Source of the DNA: an uncultured Tissierellia bacterium
Lineage (GTDB): Bacteria; Bacillota; Clostridia; Tissierellales; Peptoniphilaceae
DNA: 64,000 nt
Reading direction: 5' to 3'
Assembly (NCBI GenBank): GCA_902488465.1
Contig: CABTWE010000003.1
Span: forward strand, 40,822 to 104,821
The first letter of the stretch is position 1; every line of letters starts with the position of its first letter. Under the pieces are notes generated by a model. That model saw only the letters and a list, made by a program, of their open reading frames with translations, was not told the DNA's origin and did not search any database. A program made the position numbers and the translations under genes. Positions 27,325 through 35,378 of the stretch are shown here, one piece after another.

Positions 27325-28362
27325 ATGGAGAATAAGAATATAAAAGACTTTTTAAAGAGAAAGGGTGTCGAAATTTCTTTAAGAAAATATGGTATAGATG
27401 TTTTGGGTTCAATGGCACTCGGACTTTTTGCAACACTTCTTGTCGGCACTATTTTAAATACTATTGGAACAAAATTAGGAATTACTTATTTAACAGAAAC
27501 AGTTTGGCCCGCAGCAAGAGATATGACGGGGGCTGCCATCGGGGTTGCAATTGCACATAGTTTAAATGCTCCGGCACTCGTGCTTTATTCTGCTGTTGTA
27601 GTTGGATATATAGGAAATATTGCGGGTGGGCCCGTTGGCTCACTTATAGCGACTTGCGTGAGTGTCGAACTTGGGAAAATTGTTTCAAAAGAAACTAAAC
27701 TTGATATAATTGTTACACCTGCAACCACGATTATTATTGGCTCATTAATTGCTACTGTTTTGGGCCCTGTGCTTTCAAGTGGAATGAACTCAATTGGACA
27801 ATTTGTTATAAAGGCGACGGAGTTGAGACCTTTCTTTATGGGCATTGTTGTGTCGGTAGTTGTGGGAATGGTTTTAACTCTTCCAATTTCATCCGCAGCA
27901 CTTTGTATGATGATTGGGCTTTCAGGACTCGCAGGTGGTGCAGCAACGGCAGGATGTTCAGCTCAAATGGTTGGTTTTGCAGTTATAAGCTATAAAGAGA
28001 ATGGACTTGGTGGTTTAGTCAGTCAAGGAATCGGAACGTCTATGCTTCAAATTCCAAATATTGTAAAAAATTGGAAAATATGGATTCCGGCAACACTTGC
28101 ATCCGTGATAACCGGACCAATTTCAACTGTAGTATTTAAGATGACAAATATTCCAATCGGCTCCGGAATGGGAACAAGTGGACTTGTTGGTCAAATTGGA
28201 ACAATAACATCAATGAGTGCTGACGGAAGAGGAACAGCTGTGATTTATACGAGTATTTTACTTGTTCACATTGTATTGCCTGCAATTTTATCATATGTAT
28301 TTTATATAGCTTTAAAGAAATTAGGTTGGATAAAAGATGGAGATATGAAACTAAATTTATAG
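27325..28362 (+). CDS. PTS-EIIC-like membrane protein (PTS_EIIC_2 family)
   Basis: A 345-residue polytopic protein with about 9-10 hydrophobic segments. Motifs AARDMTGAAIGVAIAHSLNAP, GYIGNIAGGPVGSL, TPATTIIIGSLIATVLGPV, PISSAALCMMIGLSGLAGGAATAGCSAQMVG and GSGMGTSGLVGQIGT match the PF13303-type family named PTS_EIIC_2. No EIIA or EIIB gene is nearby, so transport by phosphotransfer is not demonstrated and the substrate is unknown. It starts at ATG 27325 after GGGAGG. Confidence 0.8.
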   Translation: MENKNIKDFLKRKGVEISLRKYGIDVLGSMALGLFATLLVGTILNTIGTKLGITYLTETVWPAARDMTGAAIGVAIAHSLNAPALVLYSAVVVGYIGNIAGGPVGSLIATCVSVELGKIVSKETKLDIIVTPATTIIIGSLIATVLGPVLSSGMNSIGQFVIKATELRPFFMGIVVSVVVGMVLTLPISSAALCMMIGLSGLAGGAATAGCSAQMVGFAVISYKENGLGGLVSQGIGTSMLQIPNIVKNWKIWIPATLASVITGPISTVVFKMTNIPIGSGMGTSGLVGQIGTITSMSADGRGTAVIYTSILLVHIVLPAILSYVFYIALKKLGWIKDGDMKLNL

Positions 28363-28381
28363 TTATACGGAGGAGCATTTC

Positions 28382-28867
28382 ATGAAACTATATTTAAAAC
28401 AAAAAGTTTTCAAATTTTTAGACCACTATGATGTTTATGATGAAGAACAAAATGTAATTTTCACAGTAAATCAAAAATTTAGATTTTTAGGTTTTCATGC
28501 GGATGTAAGTGCAAAAGAAGGTTTTAGCAGTTTCGTAATAGACAAAGAAGTTTTTAGATTTCTTCCGAAATACATTTTAACTTTTGAAGATGGAGAACAA
28601 ATTATTTTGAATTTCAGATTTTCTTTTATTCAAAGAAAAATTGATGTAGAGAGCACTTTTGGAAATTTATTTGTGAGAGGCAATTATTGGGATTTGAACT
28701 TCGATGTTCTTAAAGAAGAAGAGGTGATTGCAACTATTTCTAAAAAGTGGCTAACATGGGGCGACACCTACGAAATTGACGTATATGATAAAAAATACGC
28801 GTCAGAGGTTTTGGGAATCGTTATTGCAATAGACAGTCAGAAAGACATTGAAAGGAATCAGGGATAA
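28382..28867 (+). CDS. LURP-one-related / tubby-C-like protein (YxjI type)
   Basis: A 161-residue soluble protein built of beta-hairpin-like segments: LYLKQKVFKFLDHYDVYDEEQNVIF, FRFLPKYILTFEDGEQ, IQRKIDVESTFG, FVRGNYWDLNFDVL, TWGDTYEIDVYDKKYASEVLGIVIAIDSQ. The closing VLGIVIAID and the Y-V-Y-D pattern resemble bacterial LOR proteins, which share the tubby C-terminal fold. No enzymatic activity is known for the family. It follows the IIC-like gene by 19 nt and precedes a GNAT gene by 1 nt, so the three probably form one unit. Confidence 0.7.
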   Translation: MKLYLKQKVFKFLDHYDVYDEEQNVIFTVNQKFRFLGFHADVSAKEGFSSFVIDKEVFRFLPKYILTFEDGEQIILNFRFSFIQRKIDVESTFGNLFVRGNYWDLNFDVLKEEEVIATISKKWLTWGDTYEIDVYDKKYASEVLGIVIAIDSQKDIERNQG

Positions 28868-28868
28868 T

Positions 28869-29378
28869 ATGAAATTAATACAGCCAGAAGGAAAACACGA
28901 AAAAATCGTTATGGATTTTAAACAAAAGATTATAGATGCAAATGAAAAGTTCTGTGGAGTTAGCGGACTTGAAAGAATGGACTATGGCGAATGGCTTCAA
29001 TATCTTTCTATGGTGTCAAAAAAAGAAACTTGTCCGGATGGAATTGTTCCCGCATATGAAATGATTTATGTAGATGACGATGAAACAAAAGTCTATGGAA
29101 TGATAAATATGAGATTTGAGCTTAATGATATGCTTTTGAAGTTTGGTGGTCACATCGGTTATTCGGTCAGTCCGGATGAAAGGAGAAAGGGGTATGCAAA
29201 AGCGATGCTTTCTTGTGCACTCAAGTTTTATAAAGACGAAGGCTACGATAAAGTTCTCATAACTTGTAACAAAAATAATATTGCATCTCAAAAAACAATT
29301 GAATCAGCAGGAGGCATTTTAGAAAATATAGTAGAAGATGGAGACGTTTTCACGAAAAGATTTTGGATATATCTATAA
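28869..29378 (+). CDS. GNAT family N-acetyltransferase
   Basis: A 169-residue single-domain GNAT protein. The acetyl-CoA-binding region is YSVSPDERRKGYAKAMLSCAL (R-R-K-G-Y-A at the A-motif), followed by VLITCNKNNIASQKTIESAGG, the B-motif. This C-terminal pattern is that of small-molecule or protein N-acetyltransferases; substrate unknown. I prefer ATG 28869 to the in-frame upstream start at 28848, which lies inside the LURP-one-related gene. A bidirectional terminator follows. Confidence 0.85.
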   Translation: MKLIQPEGKHEKIVMDFKQKIIDANEKFCGVSGLERMDYGEWLQYLSMVSKKETCPDGIVPAYEMIYVDDDETKVYGMINMRFELNDMLLKFGGHIGYSVSPDERRKGYAKAMLSCALKFYKDEGYDKVLITCNKNNIASQKTIESAGGILENIVEDGDVFTKRFWIYL

Positions 29379-29423
29379 AAAAACTCTCATACTAGCACAA
29401 AGCTAATATGGGAGTTTTTTTAT
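29377..29423. terminator. Bidirectional terminator between the GNAT gene and the MATE gene
   Basis: A stem with CTCTCATA (29384-29391) against TATGGGAG (29407-29414), one G-T pair, is flanked by an A run and a T run, with an inner CTAGC/GCTA pair. It serves both converging genes. Confidence 0.85.
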
Positions 29424-30760
29424 AATTTTTTATAAGCTTTTCTAAACATTACAACTGTTGTTAAGACTGCAATAAAATCTGAAATCGGTTCGGCGATGAA
29501 TACGCCATTTATTTTAGGATCTATAAAGTTTGGAAGAATTATTATAAGCGGAATAAGAAGAATTAATTTACGAAGGACCGCAAGAAATAAACTTGTTTTT
29601 GCATTTCCAATGGCTATAAATGTGTTTTGACATGCGATTTGTATTCCAAGTAAAACATTTACAAAGAAAAACATTCTTATTGTCGGAGTGGAATAGTCTA
29701 TAAGACTTACATCGCTTGTGAATAGTGAAGCAAAAACATTAGGAACAAACATCAGCAAGAGCCAAAGTGTTGTAGAATAAATTATAGATGATTTCAATAA
29801 ATACGAAAATGTAGTTTTTAAACGATTTATATCATTTTTACCATAGCTATAACTTATGATTGGCTGTGCACCTTGTGTGAGTCCAATTAACGGGAGCATA
29901 GAAAAGTTCATTATTGAAAGAAGTATCGTCATTGTTCCTACTGCGATGTCTCCGCCGTATTTTAGAGCAGAACGATTAAAAGTTATTCCGATAAGCCCCT
30001 CTGTCATTTGCATTATAAAAGGCGATGCACCTAGAGCGATTGAAGGAAGTATGATATCTTTGTCAAGTTTCATATTTTTCTTTTTTATTTTTAGTATTGT
30101 ATTCTCGCCTCTTAAAAACATTAAAACCCAAATTGCCGATACAGCTTGAGATATTATAGTAGCAAGTGCAGCACCTTTTACGCCCATTTTAAATGTAAAA
30201 ATAAATATAGGATCAAGCACAATATTAAGTACCGCACCTATACAAACCGTGTACATACTTGTTTTTGCAAAGCCTTGTGCAGTTATGAATGCATTTAAAC
30301 CGATTGAAAGTTGGACAAACACTGTTCCAAGAAGATATATTTTCATATAATCCCTTGCATAGATTAAAGTGTTTGCGCTTGCACCAAAAAGAATTAAAAT
30401 TTTATCAAGTGTGGCATAAATAAAAACACTTAATATTAAAGAAATTATAAGTAAAAGAGAAAATGAATTTCCTAATATCTTTTCGGCTGTTTTTAAGTCA
30501 TCTTTTCCTAAGTATATTGATGAACGAGGAGCACCGCCCATGGCAGCAAGTGCTGCAAATGCCGAAATTATCATTATCAAAGGCATTGCAACTCCGACAC
30601 CTGTCAAAGCAAGGCTGCCGATTGTATCTATATGCCCAATATAAATTCTGTCAACCAAGTTATATAAAACATTTACTATTTGTGCAAAAATTGCCGGAAT
30701 TGAAAGTTCAAACAAAAGCTTTTTAACCGGCATAGTGCCTAATTTATCATTATCAATCAT
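29420..30760 (-). CDS. MATE family multidrug/toxin efflux transporter
   Basis: A 446-residue membrane protein with 12 hydrophobic segments in two homologous halves. Opening motifs PVKKLLFELSIPAIFAQIVN, VLYNLVDRIYIGHI, GSLALTGVGVAMP and later QGFAKTSMYTVCIGAVLNIVLDPIFIF, LTQGAQPIISYSYGKND are typical of MATE proteins, which export drugs or metabolites against Na+ or H+. Start ATG 30760 has GGAGG on the minus strand at 30767-30771; the frame extends further upstream but without a ribosome site. It is preceded by a structured leader with its own promoter and terminator, implying control by premature termination. Confidence 0.93.
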   Translation of the reverse strand: MIDNDKLGTMPVKKLLFELSIPAIFAQIVNVLYNLVDRIYIGHIDTIGSLALTGVGVAMPLIMIISAFAALAAMGGAPRSSIYLGKDDLKTAEKILGNSFSLLLIISLILSVFIYATLDKILILFGASANTLIYARDYMKIYLLGTVFVQLSIGLNAFITAQGFAKTSMYTVCIGAVLNIVLDPIFIFTFKMGVKGAALATIISQAVSAIWVLMFLRGENTILKIKKKNMKLDKDIILPSIALGASPFIMQMTEGLIGITFNRSALKYGGDIAVGTMTILLSIMNFSMLPLIGLTQGAQPIISYSYGKNDINRLKTTFSYLLKSSIIYSTTLWLLLMFVPNVFASLFTSDVSLIDYSTPTIRMFFFVNVLLGIQIACQNTFIAIGNAKTSLFLAVLRKLILLIPLIIILPNFIDPKINGVFIAEPISDFIAVLTTVVMFRKAYKKL

Positions 30761-30783
30761 AAAAAACCTCCATATAAATAACA

Positions 30784-30958
30784 TAAAAAAAGACCCTAAG
30801 TGGGGGTCTTTAGTGTCCTTTTAAAGTAGTATTGCCATAGGAGGTAGACCGCACTACTTTAAATGAACTTTTTAGATCGAGTTTAAGTTGCGAGATTCAA
30901 AAACTCGAAAATTGACTAAAAAATGAAAAATAGTCAATTTAAGTCTCGCTTAAGCGAC
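30784..30958 (-). promoter_or_regulatory. Structured leader of the MATE gene: candidate riboswitch/attenuator
   Basis: Reading the minus strand from its promoter: an outer stem GCGAGA/TCTCGC (30949-30944 with 30895-30890) encloses a 9-bp hairpin (30939-30931 with 30918-30910). Next comes an 11-bp hairpin (30863-30853 with 30830-30820), then a terminator AAAGACCC/GGGTCTTT (30811-30804 with 30796-30789) followed by seven T. AGTGCGGTCT (30855-30846) can instead pair with AGACC and CACT (30809-30799), breaking both the 11-bp hairpin and the terminator. ACCTCC in the loop (30845-30840) is complementary to the MATE ribosome site. I do not recognise a known riboswitch class. Confidence 0.72.
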
Positions 30959-30964
30959 ATTAAA

Positions 30965-30993
30965 ATTATAACAGATAAGTGACAAAATGTCAA
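30965..30993 (-). promoter_or_regulatory. Consensus promoter of the MATE leader
   Basis: On the minus strand TTGACA (30988-30993), 17-bp spacer, TATAAT (30965-30970), both exact. Transcription should begin near 30958, immediately before the first leader stem. Confidence 0.88.
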
Positions 30994-31085
30994 GAGAATT
31001 ATTCCGCTATGAAATAATGCTTGATTTTTCATGTTCAACTAATGTTTAAGTCATTAATTTTAGGGTATAATAAGTGAGACAGTTA

Positions 31086-31114
31086 TTGATTTTATAATTA
31101 GTTTGTGCTATAAT
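31086..31114 (+). promoter_or_regulatory. tig: Promoter of tig
   Basis: TTGATT (31086-31091), 17 bp, TATAAT (31109-31114). The tig start codon lies about 28 nt downstream behind AAAGGAGATA. Confidence 0.75.
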
Positions 31115-31142
31115 AGTCAGAGAATATTGAAAGGAGATATTT

Positions 31143-32702
31143 ATGAACGTTAAAGTAGTTGAATCAAAGGACAATGAATTAAAATTTGATTGGACATTTC
31201 CTTGGAATGAATTTGAAAAGTATATAGAAACCGCATACAAGAGGACAAGAGGCCACTTTAGAATTGACGGTTTTAGAAAAGGCAAAGCACCAAGACATAT
31301 TATTGAAAATTTCTATGGCAAGGGTGTATTTTATGAAGACGCTCTAAATATTGCCATCGATGAAAATTATGAAAGTTTAGTTAAAGAACTTCCAAAAACA
31401 GCTGTAGGTATGCCAAGTGTAGATATAAAAGAACTCGAAAGCGGCAAAGATGTCGTTATGGAATTTACGACAGAAGTTATGCCTGAAATCGAAATTAAGG
31501 ATATGAAAAATCTTGAAATCCCTAAAATCGAAGAAGAGATAACAGACGAAGCTGTTCAAGCTGAACTTGAAAATCAAAGAAGAAATAATCAAAGAGAAAT
31601 TATTATAGATGACAGAGCTGCTGAAAAGGGCGACACAGTTGATATAGATTTTGAAGGGTTTATTGATGGTGTTGCATTTGAAGGCGGAAAAGCTGAAGGC
31701 AATACTTTGGAAATCGGGGCAGGCAAATTTATTCCGGGATTTGAAGATCAAATCATTGGAAAGAATATCAATGATGAATTTGATATAACCGTAACATTCC
31801 CTGAAGATTATCATGCAAAAGAATATGCAGGAAAAGAAGCAGTTTTTAAAACTAAATTGAATGCAATTTCAAAGTACGAATTGCCTGAATTAGATGACGA
31901 TTTCGCATCTGAAGTAAGTGAATTTGAAACGATTAAAGAACTTGAAGCTGACATTAGAAAGAAACTTGAAGAAAGGCTTCAAGAATCGATTGCAATTAGA
32001 GATGAAAACAATGCAGTAGATGCTCTTGTAGCAAAAACTGATTTCAAAGTGCCGGAAGCTCTTGTTGAATCACAAACAAAACAAGAACTCGAAGATTTTA
32101 AATTCAGATTAAGACAACAAGGCATGAATTATGAAGATTTCATTAAATATACAGGTCAAAACGAAGATGGCATAAAAAATGAACTCAGACCTATTGCAGA
32201 AAAGAAAACAAGAGCAAATATTGTTCTTGACGCAGCAGCAAAAGAATTAGGCATTGAAGTAACTGATGCAGATAGAGAAGAAGCTATTAAATCAGCTGCA
32301 ACAGGTTACGGAATGGACCCTGATAAATTCTTCGAAATGGCAAAAAATCAAGACATCACTTTCATGGATACAGGAATTTTAAACAAAAAAGTTGTTGAAG
32401 AACTTATGAAAACTGTTAAGAGAGTTGAAGTAGAAGATAAAGAAGAACCAAAGGAAGAAAAGAAGCCTGCCAAGAAAACAACAAAAAAGACTACAAAGAA
32501 AGCTGACAAAGAAGCTAAAGAAGTAAAGGAAGCAACTGAGGAAAAAGAAAAGAAGACTCCTAAAAAGGCTCCGAAGAAAAAGACCGAAAAATTAGCTGAA
32601 GATGCAGACTTTGCAGTTGAAGAAAAGAAAGAAAAAAAGAAGACCAAGAAAAAAATAGAGACTAAGGTCGAAGAAGAAAAAGAAGATATAGAAGAAAAAT
32701 AA
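31143..32702 (+). CDS. tig: Trigger factor with a long charged C-terminal tail
   Basis: Ribosome-associated chaperone and peptidyl-prolyl isomerase, 519 residues. The N-terminal ribosome-docking signature GFRKGKAPR is at about residues 39-47. The FKBP-type domain follows (EKGDTVDIDFEGFIDGVAFEGG, KFIPGFEDQIIG), then the helical chaperone arms. Typical trigger factors are about 430 residues; here residues from about 428 onward form a repetitive tail of Lys, Glu, Thr and Ala, with KKTTKK, KKPAKK and KKTPKKAPKKK runs. The tail is low-complexity and probably disordered. The gene order tig-clpP-clpX is conserved in many bacteria. Confidence 0.95.
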   Translation: MNVKVVESKDNELKFDWTFPWNEFEKYIETAYKRTRGHFRIDGFRKGKAPRHIIENFYGKGVFYEDALNIAIDENYESLVKELPKTAVGMPSVDIKELESGKDVVMEFTTEVMPEIEIKDMKNLEIPKIEEEITDEAVQAELENQRRNNQREIIIDDRAAEKGDTVDIDFEGFIDGVAFEGGKAEGNTLEIGAGKFIPGFEDQIIGKNINDEFDITVTFPEDYHAKEYAGKEAVFKTKLNAISKYELPELDDDFASEVSEFETIKELEADIRKKLEERLQESIAIRDENNAVDALVAKTDFKVPEALVESQTKQELEDFKFRLRQQGMNYEDFIKYTGQNEDGIKNELRPIAEKKTRANIVLDAAAKELGIEVTDADREEAIKSAATGYGMDPDKFFEMAKNQDITFMDTGILNKKVVEELMKTVKRVEVEDKEEPKEEKKPAKKTTKKTTKKADKEAKEVKEATEEKEKKTPKKAPKKKTEKLAEDADFAVEEKKEKKKTKKKIETKVEEEKEDIEEK

Positions 32703-32710
32703 AATGAAAT

Positions 32711-32733
32711 AAGGCCCAAAAGGGCCTTGTTTA
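32711..32733 (+). terminator. Stem-loop between tig and clpP
   Basis: AAGGCCC (32711-32717) pairs with GGGCCTT (32722-32728) around AAAA, followed by TTGTTTATTATTT. Possibly a partial terminator that lowers clpPX expression relative to tig. Confidence 0.7.
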
Positions 32734-32755
32734 TTATTTAAAAAGGAGTGATTTT

Positions 32756-33343
32756 ATGGCATTAGTGCCAATGGTTATAGAACAAACAGGCAGAGGAGAA
32801 AGAAGTTACGACATTTTCTCAAGACTTTTGAAAGAAAGAATCATTTTTGTTTCAGGTGAAGTTAATGACACAATGGCAGATTTGGTTGTAGCACAACTTT
32901 TATTTTTGGAAGCTGAAGATCCTGAAAAAGATATACAAATGTATATAAATAGTCCGGGAGGTAATGTTACAAGCGGTTTTGCAATTTTCGACACGATGAA
33001 CCACATAAAGCCCGATGTTTCAACAATTTGTGTTGGGCTTGCAGCAAGTATGGGAGCAATTTTACTCACAGCCGGCAAAAAAGGTAAGAGATTTGCACTT
33101 CCGAATGCCGATATTATGATTCACCAACCACTCGGCGGTTCTCAAGGTCAAGCAGAGGATATTAAAATTCAAGCTGAAAAGATTTTGGAAACGAGAGAAA
33201 GATTAAACAAAATTTTAGCTGAAAGAACCGGTCAGCCACTTGAAAAAATTGAAAAGGACACCGATAGGGATTTCTTTATGAGTGCTGAAAAAGCTGTAGA
33301 ATATGGCCTTATCGACAAAGTCTTAGAATCGAGGTCAAAATAG
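32756..33343 (+). CDS. clpP: ATP-dependent Clp protease proteolytic subunit
   Basis: 195 residues. Catalytic Ser lies in GLAASMGAILL, His in IMIHQPLGGSQGQ and Asp in the KDTDRDFFMSAEKA segment. The N-terminal MALVPMVIEQTGRGERSYDIFSRLLKERIIF is typical. Forms the tetradecameric protease chamber that works with ClpX. It is preceded by AAAAAGGAGTG and overlaps clpX by one base (TAGTG). Confidence 0.98.
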   Translation: MALVPMVIEQTGRGERSYDIFSRLLKERIIFVSGEVNDTMADLVVAQLLFLEAEDPEKDIQMYINSPGGNVTSGFAIFDTMNHIKPDVSTICVGLAASMGAILLTAGKKGKRFALPNADIMIHQPLGGSQGQAEDIKIQAEKILETRERLNKILAERTGQPLEKIEKDTDRDFFMSAEKAVEYGLIDKVLESRSK

Positions 33344-34572
33344 TGCCAAGAACACCGGATGATAAGAATCGTTGCTCATTTTGCGGCAGATCTCAAGACG
33401 ATGTAAATATATTGATTAGCGGCGGTGGAGATGCTTATATCTGCGATGATTGCGTTAAGTATTGCGAAGAAATTGTAAAGAGCCAAATAGAAACGAAGTT
33501 TTCAAAAGATCTTACTGAGCTTTTGACACCAAAGGAAATAAAAGAAAGGCTTGATGAATATGTTATCGGTCAAGATGAGGCTAAAAAAGTTTTATCTGTA
33601 GCAATGTATAACCATTACAAGAGAGTATATGTCGAGCCTGAAAGCGATGTTATGATTGACAAGAGTAATGTGCTTCTTTTAGGGCCGACTGGTTCAGGGA
33701 AAACACTTCTTGCACAAGCGATTGCGAAGATACTGGATGTTCCTTTTGCGATTACAGATGCGACGACTTTAACTGAAGCAGGTTATGTTGGTGAAGATGT
33801 TGAAAATGTTATTTTAAAACTTGTACAAGCAGCTGACATGGATATTGAAGCTGCTGAAAAGGGAATTATATATATCGATGAGATTGATAAGATTGCAAGA
33901 AAGAGCGAAAATGTTTCAATAACAAGAGATGTGAGCGGTGAAGGTGTGCAACAAGCACTTTTAAAACTCATTGAAGGTACTGTTGCAAGTGTTCCGGCTC
34001 AAGGCGGAAGAAAACATCCACAAGGAACAATGCTAACCGTTGACACGAAAAATATTCTATTTATTGTTGGTGGCGCTTTTGACGGACTTGAAAATATTAT
34101 AGAAAAGAGACTTGGAAAAAGCACATTCGGATTTACAAATGACCCAGTTAAAAAGGAAGAGATGAGCGTCGGACAACTCCTTCAAAAAATGGAATCACAC
34201 GACCTTGTCAAGTACGGATTAATTCCTGAACTTGTCGGAAGAATTCCGGTTCATGTTTCGCTTGACGATTTGGATGTGAATAGTCTTATAAGAATTTTGA
34301 CAGAGCCAAAAAATGCGATAATTAAACAATATCAGGAACTTATGAAGCTTGAAGATTGTGATTTGAAATTTACAGAAGCCGCACTTACTGAAATTGCAAA
34401 TAGAGCAATTAAAAGAAAGACGGGAGCAAGAGGCTTGAGGTCAATTGTTGAGAGCGTAATGCTCGATTATATGTACGAACTTCCAAGCGACCCGAATATT
34501 ACAGCAATAACTATAAGTTACGACAAAAGAAAAGAAGTTTTTACAGCTAAGATAAAAAGAAATGAAGATTAG
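33343..34572 (+). CDS. clpX: ATP-dependent Clp protease ATP-binding subunit ClpX
   Basis: A 409-residue AAA+ unfoldase. An N-terminal zinc-binding domain (CSFCGRSQDD, then CDDCVKYC) recognises substrates; Walker A is GPTGSGKTLLAQ, Walker B IIYIDEIDKIARK, sensor regions follow, and the RKTGARGLRSI region is sensor 2. It starts at GTG 33343, whose G is the last base of the clpP stop. A terminator follows. Confidence 0.98.
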   Translation: MPRTPDDKNRCSFCGRSQDDVNILISGGGDAYICDDCVKYCEEIVKSQIETKFSKDLTELLTPKEIKERLDEYVIGQDEAKKVLSVAMYNHYKRVYVEPESDVMIDKSNVLLLGPTGSGKTLLAQAIAKILDVPFAITDATTLTEAGYVGEDVENVILKLVQAADMDIEAAEKGIIYIDEIDKIARKSENVSITRDVSGEGVQQALLKLIEGTVASVPAQGGRKHPQGTMLTVDTKNILFIVGGAFDGLENIIEKRLGKSTFGFTNDPVKKEEMSVGQLLQKMESHDLVKYGLIPELVGRIPVHVSLDDLDVNSLIRILTEPKNAIIKQYQELMKLEDCDLKFTEAALTEIANRAIKRKTGARGLRSIVESVMLDYMYELPSDPNITAITISYDKRKEVFTAKIKRNED

Positions 34573-34576
34573 AATC

Positions 34577-34603
34577 AGGATGCAATTTACGCATCCTTTT
34601 TTA
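34577..34603 (+). terminator. Rho-independent terminator after clpX
   Basis: AGGATGC (34577-34583) pairs with GCATCCT (34591-34597) around a 7-nt loop and is followed by a T run. Confidence 0.9.
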
Positions 34604-34639
34604 TTTGTCAGTATATATTTATAAAATAAATAATATTAT

Positions 34640-34670
34640 TTAGTAAAAAAACATTAATTTAGTTTACTAA
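34640..34670. repeat. Inverted repeat upstream of the DUF969 gene
   Basis: TTAGTAAA (34640-34647) and TTTACTAA (34663-34670) are perfect inverted copies separated by 15 bp. They lie 37-67 bp before the DUF969 start and could be an operator or a leader hairpin. No clear promoter hexamers could be assigned around them. Confidence 0.4.
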
Positions 34671-34706
34671 TAAGAAAAAAGGGTATAAGGTTAATAGGAG
34701 GTGCTT

Positions 34707-35378
34707 ATGAACTATTTTGTTTTAATCGGCGTCTTTTTAATAGTCGTCGGGTTTGCCTGCAAACTTGATGTAGTTGCAGTAGTTCTGATATCAGGACTTG
34801 TAACGGGTCTAGTTTCCGGCATGCCATTAATCGATGTGTTAGACTTGATAGGTAAGGGATTCGTAACAAACAGATACATGTCTCTTTTCTTCTTGAGTTT
34901 ACCACTAATTGCAATTATGGAAAGATATGGTTTAAAGGACAGAGCTGCAGAAGCGATACAAAAAATCAAATCTGCAAGCGCAGGAGCAGTTGTTGGGATT
35001 TATATCCTCATCAGATGGGTTGCAGCAATTTTCTCACTCAGATTGGGCGGACACATTCAATTTGTTAGACCTTTAATTCTCCCTATGGCTGAAGGAGCTG
35101 CTACAAAGAAAGTTGATCTCTCAGAAAAAAGATTGGAAGAACTTAAAGGATTGGCAGGAGCTGCTGAAAACTATGGAAACTTTTTCGGACAAAACATTTT
35201 CCCTGTTGCGGGAGGTGTACTTTTGATTCAATCGACACTTTCTGAAGCAGGATACGATGTAACCAATGCAGAGATTGCTCAAGGCTCAATTTTAGCCGGG
35301 GTTGCAATGGTTATTTTGGCTCTCATTCAATGTTACTTGTTTGAAAGAAAATTGAGAAAGGAGCAAGGTAATGTTTAG
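34707..35378 (+). CDS. DUF969 membrane protein
   Basis: A 223-residue integral membrane protein with about five hydrophobic stretches, including FVLIGVFLIVVGFACKLDVVAVVLISGLVTGL at the N-terminus, the conserved RWVAAIFSLRLGGHIQFVRPL and AAENYGNFFGQNIFPVAGGVLLIQSTL. It is the DUF969 family, normally encoded beside DUF979. The pair probably forms a two-component permease (inference from pairing, length and topology). ATG 34707 follows AGGAGG. It overlaps the next gene by 8 nt. Confidence 0.88.
   Translation: MNYFVLIGVFLIVVGFACKLDVVAVVLISGLVTGLVSGMPLIDVLDLIGKGFVTNRYMSLFFLSLPLIAIMERYGLKDRAAEAIQKIKSASAGAVVGIYILIRWVAAIFSLRLGGHIQFVRPLILPMAEGAATKKVDLSEKRLEELKGLAGAAENYGNFFGQNIFPVAGGVLLIQSTLSEAGYDVTNAEIAQGSILAGVAMVILALIQCYLFERKLRKEQGNV

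Noticed and set aside
30781..30860. A plus-strand T-box, because AGGAGGTAGACCGCAC looks like the T-box core
   Set aside because: The match to GGGTGGNACCGCG is poor, no synthetase follows on the plus strand, and the promoter, stems and terminator all orient to the minus-strand MATE gene.
30900..30958. A leader peptide (MSLKRDLN) at the start of the MATE leader
   Set aside because: The ATG lies at the predicted transcription start with no ribosome site, so translation is unlikely.
32348..32719. A 123-codon minus-strand ORF rich in Phe and Ser opposite the trigger-factor tail
   Set aside because: It is the complement of the Lys/Glu-rich tail codons; its composition is an artefact.
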